A DNA stretch of 64,000 bases, from the NCBI RefSeq assembly GCF_019049325.1, contig NZ_JAGMUO010000016.1, forward strand, positions 1 through 64,000, written 5' to 3'. Positions 1-10,498 of this stretch are shown piece by piece. The DNA is from Streptomyces sp. AC512_CC834 (GTDB lineage Bacteria > Actinomycetota > Actinomycetes > Streptomycetales > Streptomycetaceae). Made by a program: the position numbers and the translations under genes. Positions within the stretch are counted from its first letter, which is position 1; each line of letters opens with the position of its first letter. Below the pieces are notes generated by a model. That model worked only from the letters and a program-made list of their open reading frames with translations, was not told the DNA's origin and did no database searches.

Positions 1-13
1 TCGATCACACCGA

Positions 14-1584
<1,571 letters not shown>

Positions 1585-1885
1585 GGGGGACCGCGTCCGG
1601 ACAGCAGGCCCCCCACCGCTACCAACCGCGGACCGTTCACCGGGTTACGGCCGGCCGGAAGATCCTTGCCGGAACGGGGATTTCGCCGTCCGGTCCGGCG
1701 CCGCGGCCCGGCCTTCCGGAACGTCGGGCGCCGCGTGCCAGGTCAGACGGCTGTATCCGAACCGTTGCCGTTCCGTCGGAACTCCCCCACAGCGAACTAA
1801 TAGTGTGTGGTGCCGTTCCAGGTCACCGCCGCACGGCGGCTCGGCCGCGGCACCACGTTCGTTCACAGCAGGGGGAATCAACACC
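1585..1885. other. Intergenic region before the first protease
   Basis: No convincing gene is seen. The TAATAG at 1798-1803 could be a -10 element for the protease gene, but no good -35 hexamer lies at the right distance. The ribosome site AGGGGGAA at 1870-1877 serves the start at 1886. Confidence 0.35.
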
Positions 1886-3115
1886 ATGCGATCCATACGG
1901 CCGTCGTTCACCACGCGCGGGAACCGGCGCGGCCGGCGCGGAACCTCCTCCGCGGCCGCCGCCGTGGCGCTCGTCTCGGCGCTCGCGCTCACCGCCACGG
2001 CGTGCGAGGACGGCGACCCCGAGGCGGGCGGCGACGCCTCGGCCTCCGCGTCCGCCGCGGACGACGCCAAGGGCGGGATCCAGATCCCGGACCACATCAA
2101 GGACAAGCTCAAAGAACACGGGATCGACGTCGACGACTGGAAGAACGGCGCCTGGAAGAACTGGAACAAGGACGACTGGCTGCGTGAGGCGCAGGACTTC
2201 GTCAACCCGATCATCGAGGACCTGTGGGACCCGGACCGGATGCGGGATGCCGAGGAACCGGACCAGGAGGTCGACGACAGCGACATCTCGGGTGACCAGG
2301 GAGTCACCGACCCGGAGCCTGCGCCCGTCGACGCACAGGCCGTACCGGCGAAGTACCACGACAACGCCGCCACGGCGGGCAAGCTCCTCTTCGACTCCCC
2401 CAAGGGCTCGATGGTCTGCTCGGCGACGGTCGTGGCGGACCCGGCCCATCCCGGCAAGTCCAACATGGTGTGGACGGCCGGTCACTGCGTGCACGCCGGC
2501 AAGAGCGGCGGCTGGTACCGCAACATCGCCTTCGTCCCGTCGTACAACGACGCGGACATGTCGACCGAGGAACTGCAGAACGCCACCAAGGAGGAGCTCG
2601 CTCCCTACGGTGTGTGGTGGGGGGACTGGGCGCAGACCTCGGACCAGTGGATCGAGCAGGGCGGTGCGACGGGCGGTGACGGCGCCTCGTACGACTTCGC
2701 CGTGATTCATGTGACGCCGGAGAAGGGCAGCGGCGGCAAGTCGCTGGAGGAGACGGTCGGCTCGGCACTGCCGGTGGACTTCGACGCGCCCGCCGTGCCG
2801 GAGATCGAGAGCATGAAGGCGATCGGCTACCCGGCCGCGCCGCCCTACGACGGTCAGAAGCTGTACCAGTGCGACGACAAGCCCGGGCGGCTGTCGATCA
2901 ACGCCTCCGACCCGACGATGTACCGCATCGGCTGCACCATGACGGGCGGTTCGTCCGGCGGCGGCTGGGTCGCCACCGGTTCCGACGGCAAGCCGGCGCT
3001 GGTGTCCAACACGTCGATCGGCCCGGTGACGGCCGGCTGGCTGGCCGGTCCGCGCCTCGGCAAGGAGGCCAAGGGCGTGTTCGACGCGGTGAGCGGCAAG
3101 TTCACCGGCCAGTGA
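1886..3115 (+). CDS. Secreted trypsin-like serine protease (tandem copy 1)
   Basis: This is a 409-residue exported protein. An Arg-rich N-region and a hydrophobic stretch end in LALTATAC, giving a candidate lipidated Cys40, followed by an Ala/Ser/Asp-rich spacer. The chymotrypsin-fold (S1) triad is readable: His200 in TAGHC, Asp270 in SYDFAVIHV and Ser357 in GGSSGGGW. A 120-residue segment before the catalytic domain is rich in Trp, Lys and Asp (DDWKNGAWKNWNKDDWL) and is shared with the next gene. The start was chosen at ATG 1886 because AGGGGGAA lies 8 bases upstream and the signal sequence begins there. Longer in-frame starts exist but would bury the signal sequence. The substrate is unknown. 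It is probably a cell-envelope or secreted endopeptidase. Confidence 0.85.
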   Translation: MRSIRPSFTTRGNRRGRRGTSSAAAAVALVSALALTATACEDGDPEAGGDASASASAADDAKGGIQIPDHIKDKLKEHGIDVDDWKNGAWKNWNKDDWLREAQDFVNPIIEDLWDPDRMRDAEEPDQEVDDSDISGDQGVTDPEPAPVDAQAVPAKYHDNAATAGKLLFDSPKGSMVCSATVVADPAHPGKSNMVWTAGHCVHAGKSGGWYRNIAFVPSYNDADMSTEELQNATKEELAPYGVWWGDWAQTSDQWIEQGGATGGDGASYDFAVIHVTPEKGSGGKSLEETVGSALPVDFDAPAVPEIESMKAIGYPAAPPYDGQKLYQCDDKPGRLSINASDPTMYRIGCTMTGGSSGGGWVATGSDGKPALVSNTSIGPVTAGWLAGPRLGKEAKGVFDAVSGKFTGQ

Positions 3116-3156
3116 TCCCGTACCGGGCGCCGCGCTGAATCAGCGGTGAGTGAGGG

Positions 3157-3188
3157 TGGGGTGCGTCGGTGCAGGGCCGACGCCCCGC
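3157..3188 (+). terminator. Candidate terminator after protease copy 1
   Basis: GCGTCGG at 3163-3169 pairs with CCGACGC at 3177-3183 around a 7-base loop, and flanking G and C runs extend the stem. There is no U-tract, which is usual in Streptomyces. Confidence 0.5.
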
Positions 3189-3206
3189 CGCACGTTCCGT
3201 GACATT

Positions 3207-3281
3207 CATAGACATTCACGGATTCCCATAGATGCCATAAATACCCATAGATACCCATAGTTGTTCATAGAGATTCATACG
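3207..3281. repeat. A/T-rich 10-bp phased repeat (CATAG core) upstream of protease copy 2
   Basis: A CATAG-like core recurs at 3207, 3217 (degenerate CACGG), 3227, 3236, 3246, 3256, 3266 and 3276 (CATAC). That is about one copy per helical turn. The block is strikingly A/T-rich for this genome and ends about 22 bases before the start codon of the second protease. No such block precedes the first protease. It could be curved DNA or an array of regulator sites on one face of the helix, and it probably overlaps the promoter. Confidence 0.85.
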
Positions 3282-3303
3282 TTTCAACGGGGGTCGTCGC
3301 ACC

Positions 3304-4533
3304 ATGCGTTCCACACCTACGTCCGCCGCGCCACGGCGCCGGCGGCGCACCGTACTCGTCGCCACCGGCCTCGTCACCGTCCTGACGCTCACCGCGACCG
3401 CCTGCGGGTCGGAGAAGGACGAGGCGGACGCCAAGCCCAGTGGTGGCACCTCCCAGGCCGCCGACACCGGTGACGCCGGTGCCGGCGGTGGCGACGGTGG
3501 CGGGGGCGGGCTCCCGGCCGGCCTCGCGGACCGGCTCAAGGAGCACGGCATCGACGTCGACCGGTGGAAGGACGGCGGCTGGAAGAACTGGGACGAGGAC
3601 AAGTGGCTCAGTGAGGCCAAGGACTTCATGAACCCGGTGATCGAGGGCCTGTGGAAGCCGGACCGGATGCAGTCCGCGAAGGCGGCCGACAAGACGGTCA
3701 CGACCAAGGACGCGGCCGCCGACCAGGGGGCCACCGATCCGGAGCCGGCGCCCGTCGAGGCCGTGGCCGAGAAGACGCCGTACCACGAGAACGCCGCCCC
3801 GGTGGGCAAGGTCTTCTTCGACTCCCCCGAGGGCTCGATGGTCTGCTCCGGCACCGTCGTCAAGGACGTGAACCACCCGGGCAAGTCCAACCTGGTGTGG
3901 ACGGCGGGCCACTGCGTGCACGCCGGTGGGGGCGGCGGCTGGTACCGCAACATCGCCTTCGTCCCGTCGTACAACGACTACGGCAAGTCCGAGGCGGGGC
4001 TGGCGAACGCGACCACCACCGAGATGGCCCCGTACGGCACCTGGTGGGCCGACTGGGCGTCGACCTCGGACCAGTGGATCCAGGGTGGCTCGGAGAGCGG
4101 CGGTGACGGGGCCGCGTACGACTACTCGGTGCTGCACGTGCAGCCGGAGCAGGGCGGCAAGTCGCTGGAGGAGACGGTCGGCGCCGCGCTGGAGGTGGAC
4201 TTCTCCGCGCCGTCGGCGACGGAGGTGTCCAGCATGGGTGCCTGGGGCTACCCGGCCGCGCCGCCGTACAACGGCCTGGAGATGTTCAAGTGCGTCGACC
4301 GGCCCGGCCGGCTGTCGCTGCGCCCGTCGCTGCCGACGATGTACCGCATCGGCTGCACCATGACCGGTGGTTCGTCGGGCGGCGGCTGGTTCCGGGTGGT
4401 GGACGGGGAGACGAAGCTGGTCTCCAACACCTCGATCGGCCCGCTGGAGAACACCTGGCTGGCGGGTCCGCAGCTCGGCAGTGCGGCCGAGGCGCTGTAC
4501 CAGAACATGAGCGAGACGTACGGCGGTCGGTGA
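3304..4533 (+). CDS. Secreted trypsin-like serine protease (tandem copy 2)
   Basis: This is a paralogue of the upstream gene, also 409 residues. A signal sequence ends in LTLTATAC (candidate lipidated Cys34), followed by a Gly/Asp/Ala-rich spacer, the shared Trp/Lys/Asp-rich segment and an S1-type catalytic domain with His203 (TAGHC), Asp273 (AAYDYSVLHV) and Ser358 (GGSSGGGW). Long blocks such as the region around WYRNIAFVPSYND are the same in both copies, while spacers and C-termini differ, so the duplication is not recent. GGGGGTCGTCGCACC precedes ATG 3304. The upstream region is a phased A/T-rich repeat, unlike copy 1, so the two are likely regulated differently. The gene ends at a long palindrome shared with convergent hflX. 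Confidence 0.85.
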   Translation: MRSTPTSAAPRRRRRTVLVATGLVTVLTLTATACGSEKDEADAKPSGGTSQAADTGDAGAGGGDGGGGGLPAGLADRLKEHGIDVDRWKDGGWKNWDEDKWLSEAKDFMNPVIEGLWKPDRMQSAKAADKTVTTKDAAADQGATDPEPAPVEAVAEKTPYHENAAPVGKVFFDSPEGSMVCSGTVVKDVNHPGKSNLVWTAGHCVHAGGGGGWYRNIAFVPSYNDYGKSEAGLANATTTEMAPYGTWWADWASTSDQWIQGGSESGGDGAAYDYSVLHVQPEQGGKSLEETVGAALEVDFSAPSATEVSSMGAWGYPAAPPYNGLEMFKCVDRPGRLSLRPSLPTMYRIGCTMTGGSSGGGWFRVVDGETKLVSNTSIGPLENTWLAGPQLGSAAEALYQNMSETYGGR

Positions 4534-4545
4534 AGCGCACGTGAC

Positions 4546-4583
4546 GAGGGTCCGTCCCCTGCCGCGGCAGGGGACGGACCCTC
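4546..4583. terminator. Bidirectional terminator: 38-bp perfect palindrome
   Basis: GAGGGTCCGTCCCCTGCC at 4546-4563 is followed after 2 bases by its exact reverse complement, ending at 4583. It lies between the convergent ends of the second protease and hflX. With no A/T-rich run it resembles the strong hairpin terminators of actinomycetes. Confidence 0.85.
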
Positions 4584-4621
4584 GGTCGTCGGCCCTACGG
4601 CCGCGCGGGGCGCCCTCGGTC

Positions 4622-6115
4622 TCAGGCGAGCGGCGCCGGAACGTACGGCGTGAGCTCCGCCGCCAGTTCCTCGTGCACCCGCACCTTGAGCAGGGTGCCC
4701 TCCGGGGTGTGCTCCTCGGAGATCACCTCACCCTCGTCATGGGCGCGGGCGACCAGCTTGCCGTGCGTGTACGGCACGAGCGCCTCGATCTCGACCGAGG
4801 GACGCGGCAGCTCGTTGTCGATCAGCGCGAGCAACTGGTCGATGTTCCGGCCGGTGCGTGCCGAGACGGCGATGGCCCGCTTCTCGACCCGCAGCAGCCG
4901 CTGGAGCACCAGCGGGTCGGCCATGTCGGCCTTGTTGATCACGACGATCTCGGGTACGCCGGTGGCGCCGACGTCCCTGATCACCTCGCGCACGGCGGCC
5001 AACTGCTCCTCCGGGACGGGGTGCGAACCGTCGACCACGTGCAGGATCAGGTCGGACTCGCCGACCTCCTCCATCGTGGAGCGGAACGCCTCGACCAGGT
5101 GGTGCGGCAGATGCCGGACGAAGCCGACGGTGTCCGCCAGGGTGTACAGACGGCCGCTCGGCGTCTCCGCGCGGCGCACGGTCGGGTCGAGGGTGGCGAA
5201 CAGCGCGTTCTCCACCAGCACGCCCGCGCCGGTGAGGCGGTTGAGCAGCGAGGACTTTCCGGCGTTGGTGTAGCCGGCGATGGCGACGGAGGGCACCTTG
5301 TGGCGCTTGCGCTCCTGACGCTTGATCTCGCGGCCGGTCTTCATCTCCGCGATCTCCCGGCGCATCTTCGCCATCTTCTCGCGAATCCGGCGCCGGTCCG
5401 TCTCGATCTTGGTCTCACCGGGACCACGGGTGGCGAGGCCGCCGCCCTTGCCGCCGCCCATCTGCCGGGACAGGGACTGACCCCAGCCGCGCAGTCGCGG
5501 CAGCATGTACTGCATCTGCGCGAGCGCGACCTGCGCCTTGCCCTCTCGGGACTTGGCGTGCTGGGCGAAGATGTCCAGGATCAGGGCGGTGCGGTCGATG
5601 ACCTTGACCTTGACGACGTCCTCGAGGTGGATGAGCTGACCCGGGCTCAGCTCACCGTCGCAGATGACGGTGTCCGCGCCCGTGTCGAGGACGACCTCCC
5701 GCAGCTCCTCGGCCTTGCCGGAGCCGATGTAGGTGGCGGCGTCCGGCTTGTCGCGGCGCTGGACGACGCCGTCGAGCACGAGCGCGCCCGCCGTCTCCGC
5801 GAGAGCGGCCAGTTCGGCCAGCGAGTTGTCCGCGTCCTGCACGGTGCCCGAGGTCCACACGCCGACGAGGACGACCCGCTCCAGGCGGAGCTGGCGGTAC
5901 TCGACCTCGGTGACGTCCTCGAGCTCGGTAGACAGGCCCGCCACCCGGCGCAGAGCGGCACGGTCGGAGCGGTCGAACTGCTCGCCGTCCCACTGCGGGT
6001 CGGTCTCGTGGTTCCAGGCGACGTCCTCTTCCATCAGGGCATCGGCCCGGAGGCCCTCGGGATAGGTCTGCGCGAGACTCTTGGTGTCCTGGGAGGGGGA
6101 AGAAGAGGAGGTCAT
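4622..6115 (-). CDS. hflX: GTPase HflX
   Basis: This is a ribosome-associated GTPase of 497 residues that splits or rescues stalled 70S ribosomes under stress. It has an N-terminal HflX domain, a coiled-coil and glycine-rich linker (GWGQSLSRQMGGGKGGGLAT), then the G domain: P-loop GYTNAGKSSLLN, G3 DTVGFVRHLPH, G4 INKAD and G5 SARTG. A C-terminal domain follows. The ATG at 6115 is preceded by AAGGAT. The N-terminal 50 residues are an acidic extension typical of actinobacterial members. It is convergent with the protease gene. The M1 peptidase lies upstream in the same direction, 146 bases away, so hflX could be read from its own promoter or by read-through. Confidence 0.95.
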   Translation of the reverse strand: MTSSSSPSQDTKSLAQTYPEGLRADALMEEDVAWNHETDPQWDGEQFDRSDRAALRRVAGLSTELEDVTEVEYRQLRLERVVLVGVWTSGTVQDADNSLAELAALAETAGALVLDGVVQRRDKPDAATYIGSGKAEELREVVLDTGADTVICDGELSPGQLIHLEDVVKVKVIDRTALILDIFAQHAKSREGKAQVALAQMQYMLPRLRGWGQSLSRQMGGGKGGGLATRGPGETKIETDRRRIREKMAKMRREIAEMKTGREIKRQERKRHKVPSVAIAGYTNAGKSSLLNRLTGAGVLVENALFATLDPTVRRAETPSGRLYTLADTVGFVRHLPHHLVEAFRSTMEEVGESDLILHVVDGSHPVPEEQLAAVREVIRDVGATGVPEIVVINKADMADPLVLQRLLRVEKRAIAVSARTGRNIDQLLALIDNELPRPSVEIEALVPYTHGKLVARAHDEGEVISEEHTPEGTLLKVRVHEELAAELTPYVPAPLA

Positions 6116-6261
6116 TGGATCCTTACGTAGCTGGGAACGGGCCGACGCGGCACTTGTACCGCGACGCTCTGTACAACGTACGAGCCGCCGGGGAGATTCC
6201 CGCGGCCCGTACCACGCCGTCCCGAAGATGGTCGCACGGCACGGGCCGTCTCGTCATCGGC

Positions 6262-7782
6262 TTATTCCCCGTGTGCCTTCTGGGCAGCGGGCGCCTGGTC
6301 GGTGGCGGTCGGTTTCCAGTCCGGGTGGCCGGGCATCGGCGGGGTCTTCTCGCCGTACAGCCAGGCCTGGAAGAAGTCGCCCAGGTCGCGGCCGGAGATC
6401 TCGGCGGCGAGCCGGACGAAGTCGGAGGTCGTGGCCGTGCCGTCCCGGTGGCGGCCGACCCAGGCCGCCTCGAGGCGCTCGAAGGCCGGGCGGCCGATCT
6501 CCTGGCGCAGGGCGTAGAGCACGAGGGCGGCGCCGTCGTAGACGTTGGAGCGGAAGATCCCGGTCTTGCTGCCGTTCTTCGGCGGTTTGGGGGCGGCGGG
6601 CGGTCCGCCCGCCGTGCGCCAGCGGTCGGAGGCACCGTAGGCGGCCTTCATGCGCGCCTCCATGGGCTTGTCCGCGGTCTCCTCCGCGTACAGCGCCTCG
6701 TACCAGGTGGCGTGTCCCTCGTTGAGCCACAGGTCGGACCAGGTGGCCGGGCTGACGCTGTTGCCGAACCACTGGTGGGCCAGCTCGTGGACCATGATCG
6801 ACTCGACGTACCACTTGGGGTAGGCGGGCTCGGTGAACAGCTCCCGCTCGAAGAGGGAGAGCGTCTGGGTCTCGAGTTCGAAGCCGGTGGTGGCGTCGGC
6901 CATGAGCAGGCCGTACGTCTCGAAGGGGTAGCGCCCGACCTTCTTCTCCATCCAGGCGATCTGGTCGGGGGTCTTCTTCAGCCACGGTTCGAGCGCCGCG
7001 CGGTGCTTCGTCGGCACGACGTCCCTCACGGGCAGTCCGTGCGGGCCGGCGCGGTGCAGGACGGTGGAGCGGCCGATGGACACCTGGGCCAGCTCGGTGG
7101 CCATGGGGTGCTGGGTCCGGTAGGTCCAGGTGGTCGATCCGCCGGTGCGGTCCACGCCCGTCGGCAGGCCGTTCGCGACGGCCGTGAGCCCTTCGGGGGC
7201 GGTGACGCGGAAGGTGAACCGCGCCTTGTCGGAGGGGTGGTCGTTGCAGGGGAACACAAGGTGGGCGACGTCGGCCTGGTTGGCCATGGCCAGGCCGTCG
7301 GCGGTGCGCACCCAGCCGCCCTGGCGGTCCTCGGGGTACACGGGGTCGCTGCTGTGCCGCACGGTGATCCGCGTCCACTCGCCCTCGTCGAGCGCGTCCT
7401 CGGGCGTGACGACGAGGTCCTCGCCGGCCGTGGCGAAGCCGGCGGGCTCGCCGTCGACCTCGACGGAGTCGACCGTTCCGTGGGCGAAGTCGAGGTTGAC
7501 CCGGTTCAGGTCGGCCGTGGTCCAGGCGTCGATGGTGGTGACGGCCTTCAGGGGCTTGGTGTTGCTGCCGGAGTAGGTGAAGGAGAGGTCGTACGCCGCC
7601 ACGTCGTAGCCGGGGTTGCCCAGGTGCGGGAAGAGTCGGTCGCCGACACCCAGCGGGGTGGGCGGGGCGCTCGCGGCGACCAGGCAGACGGAGACGGCCG
7701 AGGCGAGCAGCGCCGCGGCCCTGAGCCGGCGCCGGGAGCGCGCACGGGATCGCGGAGTCGGGGGGTGAGGGGTGTGCAGCAT
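6262..7782 (-). CDS. Secreted M1-family metallopeptidase (aminopeptidase N-like)
   Basis: This 506-residue protein has an Arg-rich N-region and a hydrophobic signal (LRAAALLASAVSVCLVAASA) that predicts export. The M1 beta-sandwich domain is followed by the zinc site HELAHQWFGNS near residue 330 and the third ligand in WLNEGHATW about 18 residues later. It is shorter than full aminopeptidase N (about 850 residues) and lacks the large C-terminal helical domain, which is usual for actinobacterial exported M1 proteins. ATG 7782 overlaps no other gene. A 200-bp tandem repeat lies just upstream, between this gene and rshA. The likely role is peptide trimming outside the membrane. Confidence 0.88.
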   Translation of the reverse strand: MLHTPHPPTPRSRARSRRRLRAAALLASAVSVCLVAASAPPTPLGVGDRLFPHLGNPGYDVAAYDLSFTYSGSNTKPLKAVTTIDAWTTADLNRVNLDFAHGTVDSVEVDGEPAGFATAGEDLVVTPEDALDEGEWTRITVRHSSDPVYPEDRQGGWVRTADGLAMANQADVAHLVFPCNDHPSDKARFTFRVTAPEGLTAVANGLPTGVDRTGGSTTWTYRTQHPMATELAQVSIGRSTVLHRAGPHGLPVRDVVPTKHRAALEPWLKKTPDQIAWMEKKVGRYPFETYGLLMADATTGFELETQTLSLFERELFTEPAYPKWYVESIMVHELAHQWFGNSVSPATWSDLWLNEGHATWYEALYAEETADKPMEARMKAAYGASDRWRTAGGPPAAPKPPKNGSKTGIFRSNVYDGAALVLYALRQEIGRPAFERLEAAWVGRHRDGTATTSDFVRLAAEISGRDLGDFFQAWLYGEKTPPMPGHPDWKPTATDQAPAAQKAHGE

Positions 7783-7832
7783 CCCTCACGGCTATCAGCG
7801 CGCGCGTGCCCCACGGCGACGGCGCGCGCCCG

Positions 7833-8035
7833 GGGCACCCGAACGGGTACGTCCCCCGGCCCGGGCACCCGAACGGGCACATCCCCTGCCCGGGCACCCG
7901 ACCGGATACATCCCCTGCCCGGGCACCCGACCAGGCATATCCCCCGCCCGCGCACCCGACCAGGTATGTCCCCCAGCCCGGGCACCCGAACGAGTACGTC
8001 CCCCAGCCCCCGCGCCCGACGGGGTGATGCATCCC
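7833..8035. repeat. 29-30 bp GC-rich tandem repeat, about 6.8 copies
   Basis: Units starting GGGCACCCGA and running through a variable ACGGGTACGTCCCC-type part recur at 30, 29, 29, 29, 30 and 30 bp, then a partial diverged copy ends near 8035. Unit junctions contain the palindrome TGCCCGGGCA or close variants. The array fills most of the gap between rshA and the M1 peptidase. Unit lengths are not multiples of three throughout, so the array is not a protein repeat. There are no unique spacers, so it is not CRISPR. Confidence 0.9.
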
Positions 8036-8098
8036 ACGGCTCGGCCGCGGCGCTCCGGTAGCGCTGTCCGCTGCGGCTCTCCCGTAAGGCGTACCGGA

Positions 8099-10267
8099 TC
8101 AGGCGCCGGTCGGCTGCGGCTGTGCCCGGCTGACGTCGTACACGCCGGCCACGTCGCGCATCGCGCGCATGAGGGCGGGCAGCCGGGCGGCGTCCGGGAG
8201 CAGGACGGTGTAGGTGTGACGGACCCGCTGCCGGTCCGGGGGTTCGACGGTGGCGGAGACGATCTCGGCGCCTTCGACGGCCATGGCCTCGGTGAGGTCG
8301 GCCAGCAGGTGCGGGCGGCCGAACGATTCGGCGAGCAGGGTGACCCGGCATTCGGTGCTCTCCCCCCAGCGCACACCGACCTCCGCGCGCCCCGCGCTCT
8401 TCATGCGCGCCACCACCGCGCACGGGGCGCGGTGCACGGTCACCACTCCCCCGCGCACGGCGAAGCCGGTGATCTCGTCCGGCGGTACGGGGGTGCAGCA
8501 GCCCGCCAGCCGCACGGTCGCGCCCGGCGGGTCGACGAGGACGTCGGCGGAGTCGGGGCGGCCCGCCGGAGCGTCGGCGGCCGGCCGCGGGGCGTGGGAG
8601 CGGGCCTCGGGCGCGACGGGGCCCCGGGCCGTCTCCTCCGCTTCGGGCACCGGCTCCGGGTGGGTCGCGAGCCGGCGCTGGATGGCGATCCGCGCGGCCG
8701 GCGTGTGAGCGTGCTCCAGCCACTCCCTGGAGGGCTCGGACGCGGGGTCCTGGCCCATCAGGAGCTGCACGGTGTCGCCGTCGCGCAGCACCGTGCTCAT
8801 GGTCGCCAGCCGGCCGTTGACCCGGGCGCCCATGGTCGCGTGCGCGTCCTCGCCGTACTGGGCGTACGCGGCGTCGACGCAGGTCGCGCCGTCGGGGAGG
8901 CCGAGGGTGCCGCCGTCGGGGCGGAAGACGGTGATCTCGCGGTCCTGAGCGAGGTCCTCGCGCAGGGTGGACCAGAAGGTGTCGGGGTCGGGGGCCCCGC
9001 GCTGCCAGTCGAGCAGCCGGGAGAGCCAGCCGGGCCGGGTGGGGTCGGCGCGCTCGCCGTCGCCCGCGCCCTGCTCCTCCGCCGGCGGGGCGTAGGGGTT
9101 GCCGAGCGCGACGACGCCGGCCTCGGCGACCTTGTGCATCTGGTGGGTGCGGATGAGGACTTCGACGACCTGGCCGTCCTGCGCGCGGGCCACCGCGGTG
9201 TGCAGCGACTGGTACAGGTTGAACTTGGGGACGGCGATGAAGTCCTTGAACTCCGAGACGACGGGCGTCAGACAGGTGTGCAGTTCACCGAGGACGGCGT
9301 AGCAGTCGGCGTCCTCCTGCACGAGCACCAGGAGGCGGCCGAAGTCCGCGCCGCCGAGCGGGCCGCGCTTGCGGGAGACGCGGTGCACCGAGACGAAGTG
9401 GCGGGGGCGGATGAGGACTTCGGCCTGGATGTCGGCCTCGCGCAGCACGCCCCGCACCTCGTCGGAGACCGCGGCGAGCGGGTCGTCCGCGCGTGCGGCG
9501 TTCTCGTTGACCAACTCCCGCGTGTGCGCGTACTCCTCGGGGTGCATGACCGCGAAGACGAGGTCCTCCAGCTCCGACTTGAGCGCCTGGACGCCGAGCC
9601 GTTCGGCGAGCGGGATGAGGACGTCGCGGGTGACCTTGGCGATGCGCTCCTGTTTCTCGCGGCGCATGACGCCGAGGGTGCGCATGTTGTGGAGCCGGTC
9701 GGCGAGTTTGATCGACATCACGCGGACGTCGTTGCCGGTGGCGAGGAGCATCTTGCGGAAGGTCTCGGGTTCGGCGGCGGCGCCGTAGTCGACCTTCTCC
9801 AGCTTGGTGACGCCGTCGACGAGGTAGCGGACCTCGGCGCCGAACTGCTCGCCGACCTGATCGAGCGTCACCTCGGTGTCCTCGACGGTGTCGTGGAGGA
9901 GCGAGGCGGTCAGTGTGGTGGTCTCCGCGCCGAGTTCGGCGAGGATCAGGGTGACGGCGAGGGGGTGGGTGATGTACGGCTCGCCGCTCTTGCGCATCTG
10001 GCCGCGGTGCGAGGACTCGGCCAGGACGTAGGCGCGGCGCAGCGGGTCGATGTCGGCGTCGGGGTGGTGGGCGCGGTGGGCCTCGACGACGTGGCTGATG
10101 GCGTCGGGCAGTCGGCTGCGGGTGGCGGAGCCGAGCAGTGCGGCGCGGCCCAGCCGGCGCAGGTCGATCCGGGGGCGGGCCTTTCTGCGGGGCGCCGGCG
10201 TGACGGCGCCGGTGGCCGCGGGCGGCACAGGGCCCGGGCTCGCTGGATTCACGGCCTCCGCATTCAT
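8099..10267 (-). CDS. rshA: RelA/SpoT homologue RshA
   Basis: This is a 722-residue long RSH protein. The HD hydrolase domain is intact (ITHPLAVTLILAELG, SLLHDTVEDTEV, KLADRLHNMRTL). The synthetase domain is recognisable (EFKDFIAVPKFNLYQSLHTA, VVEVLIRTHQMHKVAEAGV). However, the usual R-x-K---SI--K segment reads RPRHFVSVHRV, and the YDL-x-(A/G)-x-R region is eroded to GGADFGRLLVLV. A TGS domain and a C-terminal ACT domain (ending near VYDVSRAQ) follow. Chosen start ATG 10267 has GGAGGTG just upstream; a longer start at 10318 is unlikely. This matches the second RSH of Streptomyces, RshA, linked to RelA-independent ppGpp control. TAGCAT at 10362-10367 is a possible -10. Confidence 0.88.
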   Translation of the reverse strand: MNAEAVNPASPGPVPPAATGAVTPAPRRKARPRIDLRRLGRAALLGSATRSRLPDAISHVVEAHRAHHPDADIDPLRRAYVLAESSHRGQMRKSGEPYITHPLAVTLILAELGAETTTLTASLLHDTVEDTEVTLDQVGEQFGAEVRYLVDGVTKLEKVDYGAAAEPETFRKMLLATGNDVRVMSIKLADRLHNMRTLGVMRREKQERIAKVTRDVLIPLAERLGVQALKSELEDLVFAVMHPEEYAHTRELVNENAARADDPLAAVSDEVRGVLREADIQAEVLIRPRHFVSVHRVSRKRGPLGGADFGRLLVLVQEDADCYAVLGELHTCLTPVVSEFKDFIAVPKFNLYQSLHTAVARAQDGQVVEVLIRTHQMHKVAEAGVVALGNPYAPPAEEQGAGDGERADPTRPGWLSRLLDWQRGAPDPDTFWSTLREDLAQDREITVFRPDGGTLGLPDGATCVDAAYAQYGEDAHATMGARVNGRLATMSTVLRDGDTVQLLMGQDPASEPSREWLEHAHTPAARIAIQRRLATHPEPVPEAEETARGPVAPEARSHAPRPAADAPAGRPDSADVLVDPPGATVRLAGCCTPVPPDEITGFAVRGGVVTVHRAPCAVVARMKSAGRAEVGVRWGESTECRVTLLAESFGRPHLLADLTEAMAVEGAEIVSATVEPPDRQRVRHTYTVLLPDAARLPALMRAMRDVAGVYDVSRAQPQPTGA

Positions 10268-10498
10268 GGGCACCTCCGGCTGCGCGGACCGGCGGACGGG
10301 GTATCCCAGGGCGGACACGGCTCAGGGGATGGTGTTGGTCCCCCGTCCGGGCCGGTGCTTGATGCTATCGAGCCCACCACGTGCGGCTGACCGCCTCTCG
10401 CCGAGCGTGAAACGGATCACCCATTCGAGCGATGGTCCGAGGGTTTACGTTTTCGCACTGAGTGTCATGGTCCGGGCTGTGGTTCACCGGTTCGTGGT

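Noticed and set aside
6254..8032. Long minus-strand frame through the M1 gene and the repeat (592 residues)
   Set aside because: The repeat part gives a shifting Gly/Pro/Arg sequence that changes frame between 29- and 30-bp units. The M1 protein is in another frame.
7833..8035. CRISPR-like appearance of the 29-30 bp repeats
   Set aside because: There are no unique spacers between units and no cas genes. The units are directly tandem.
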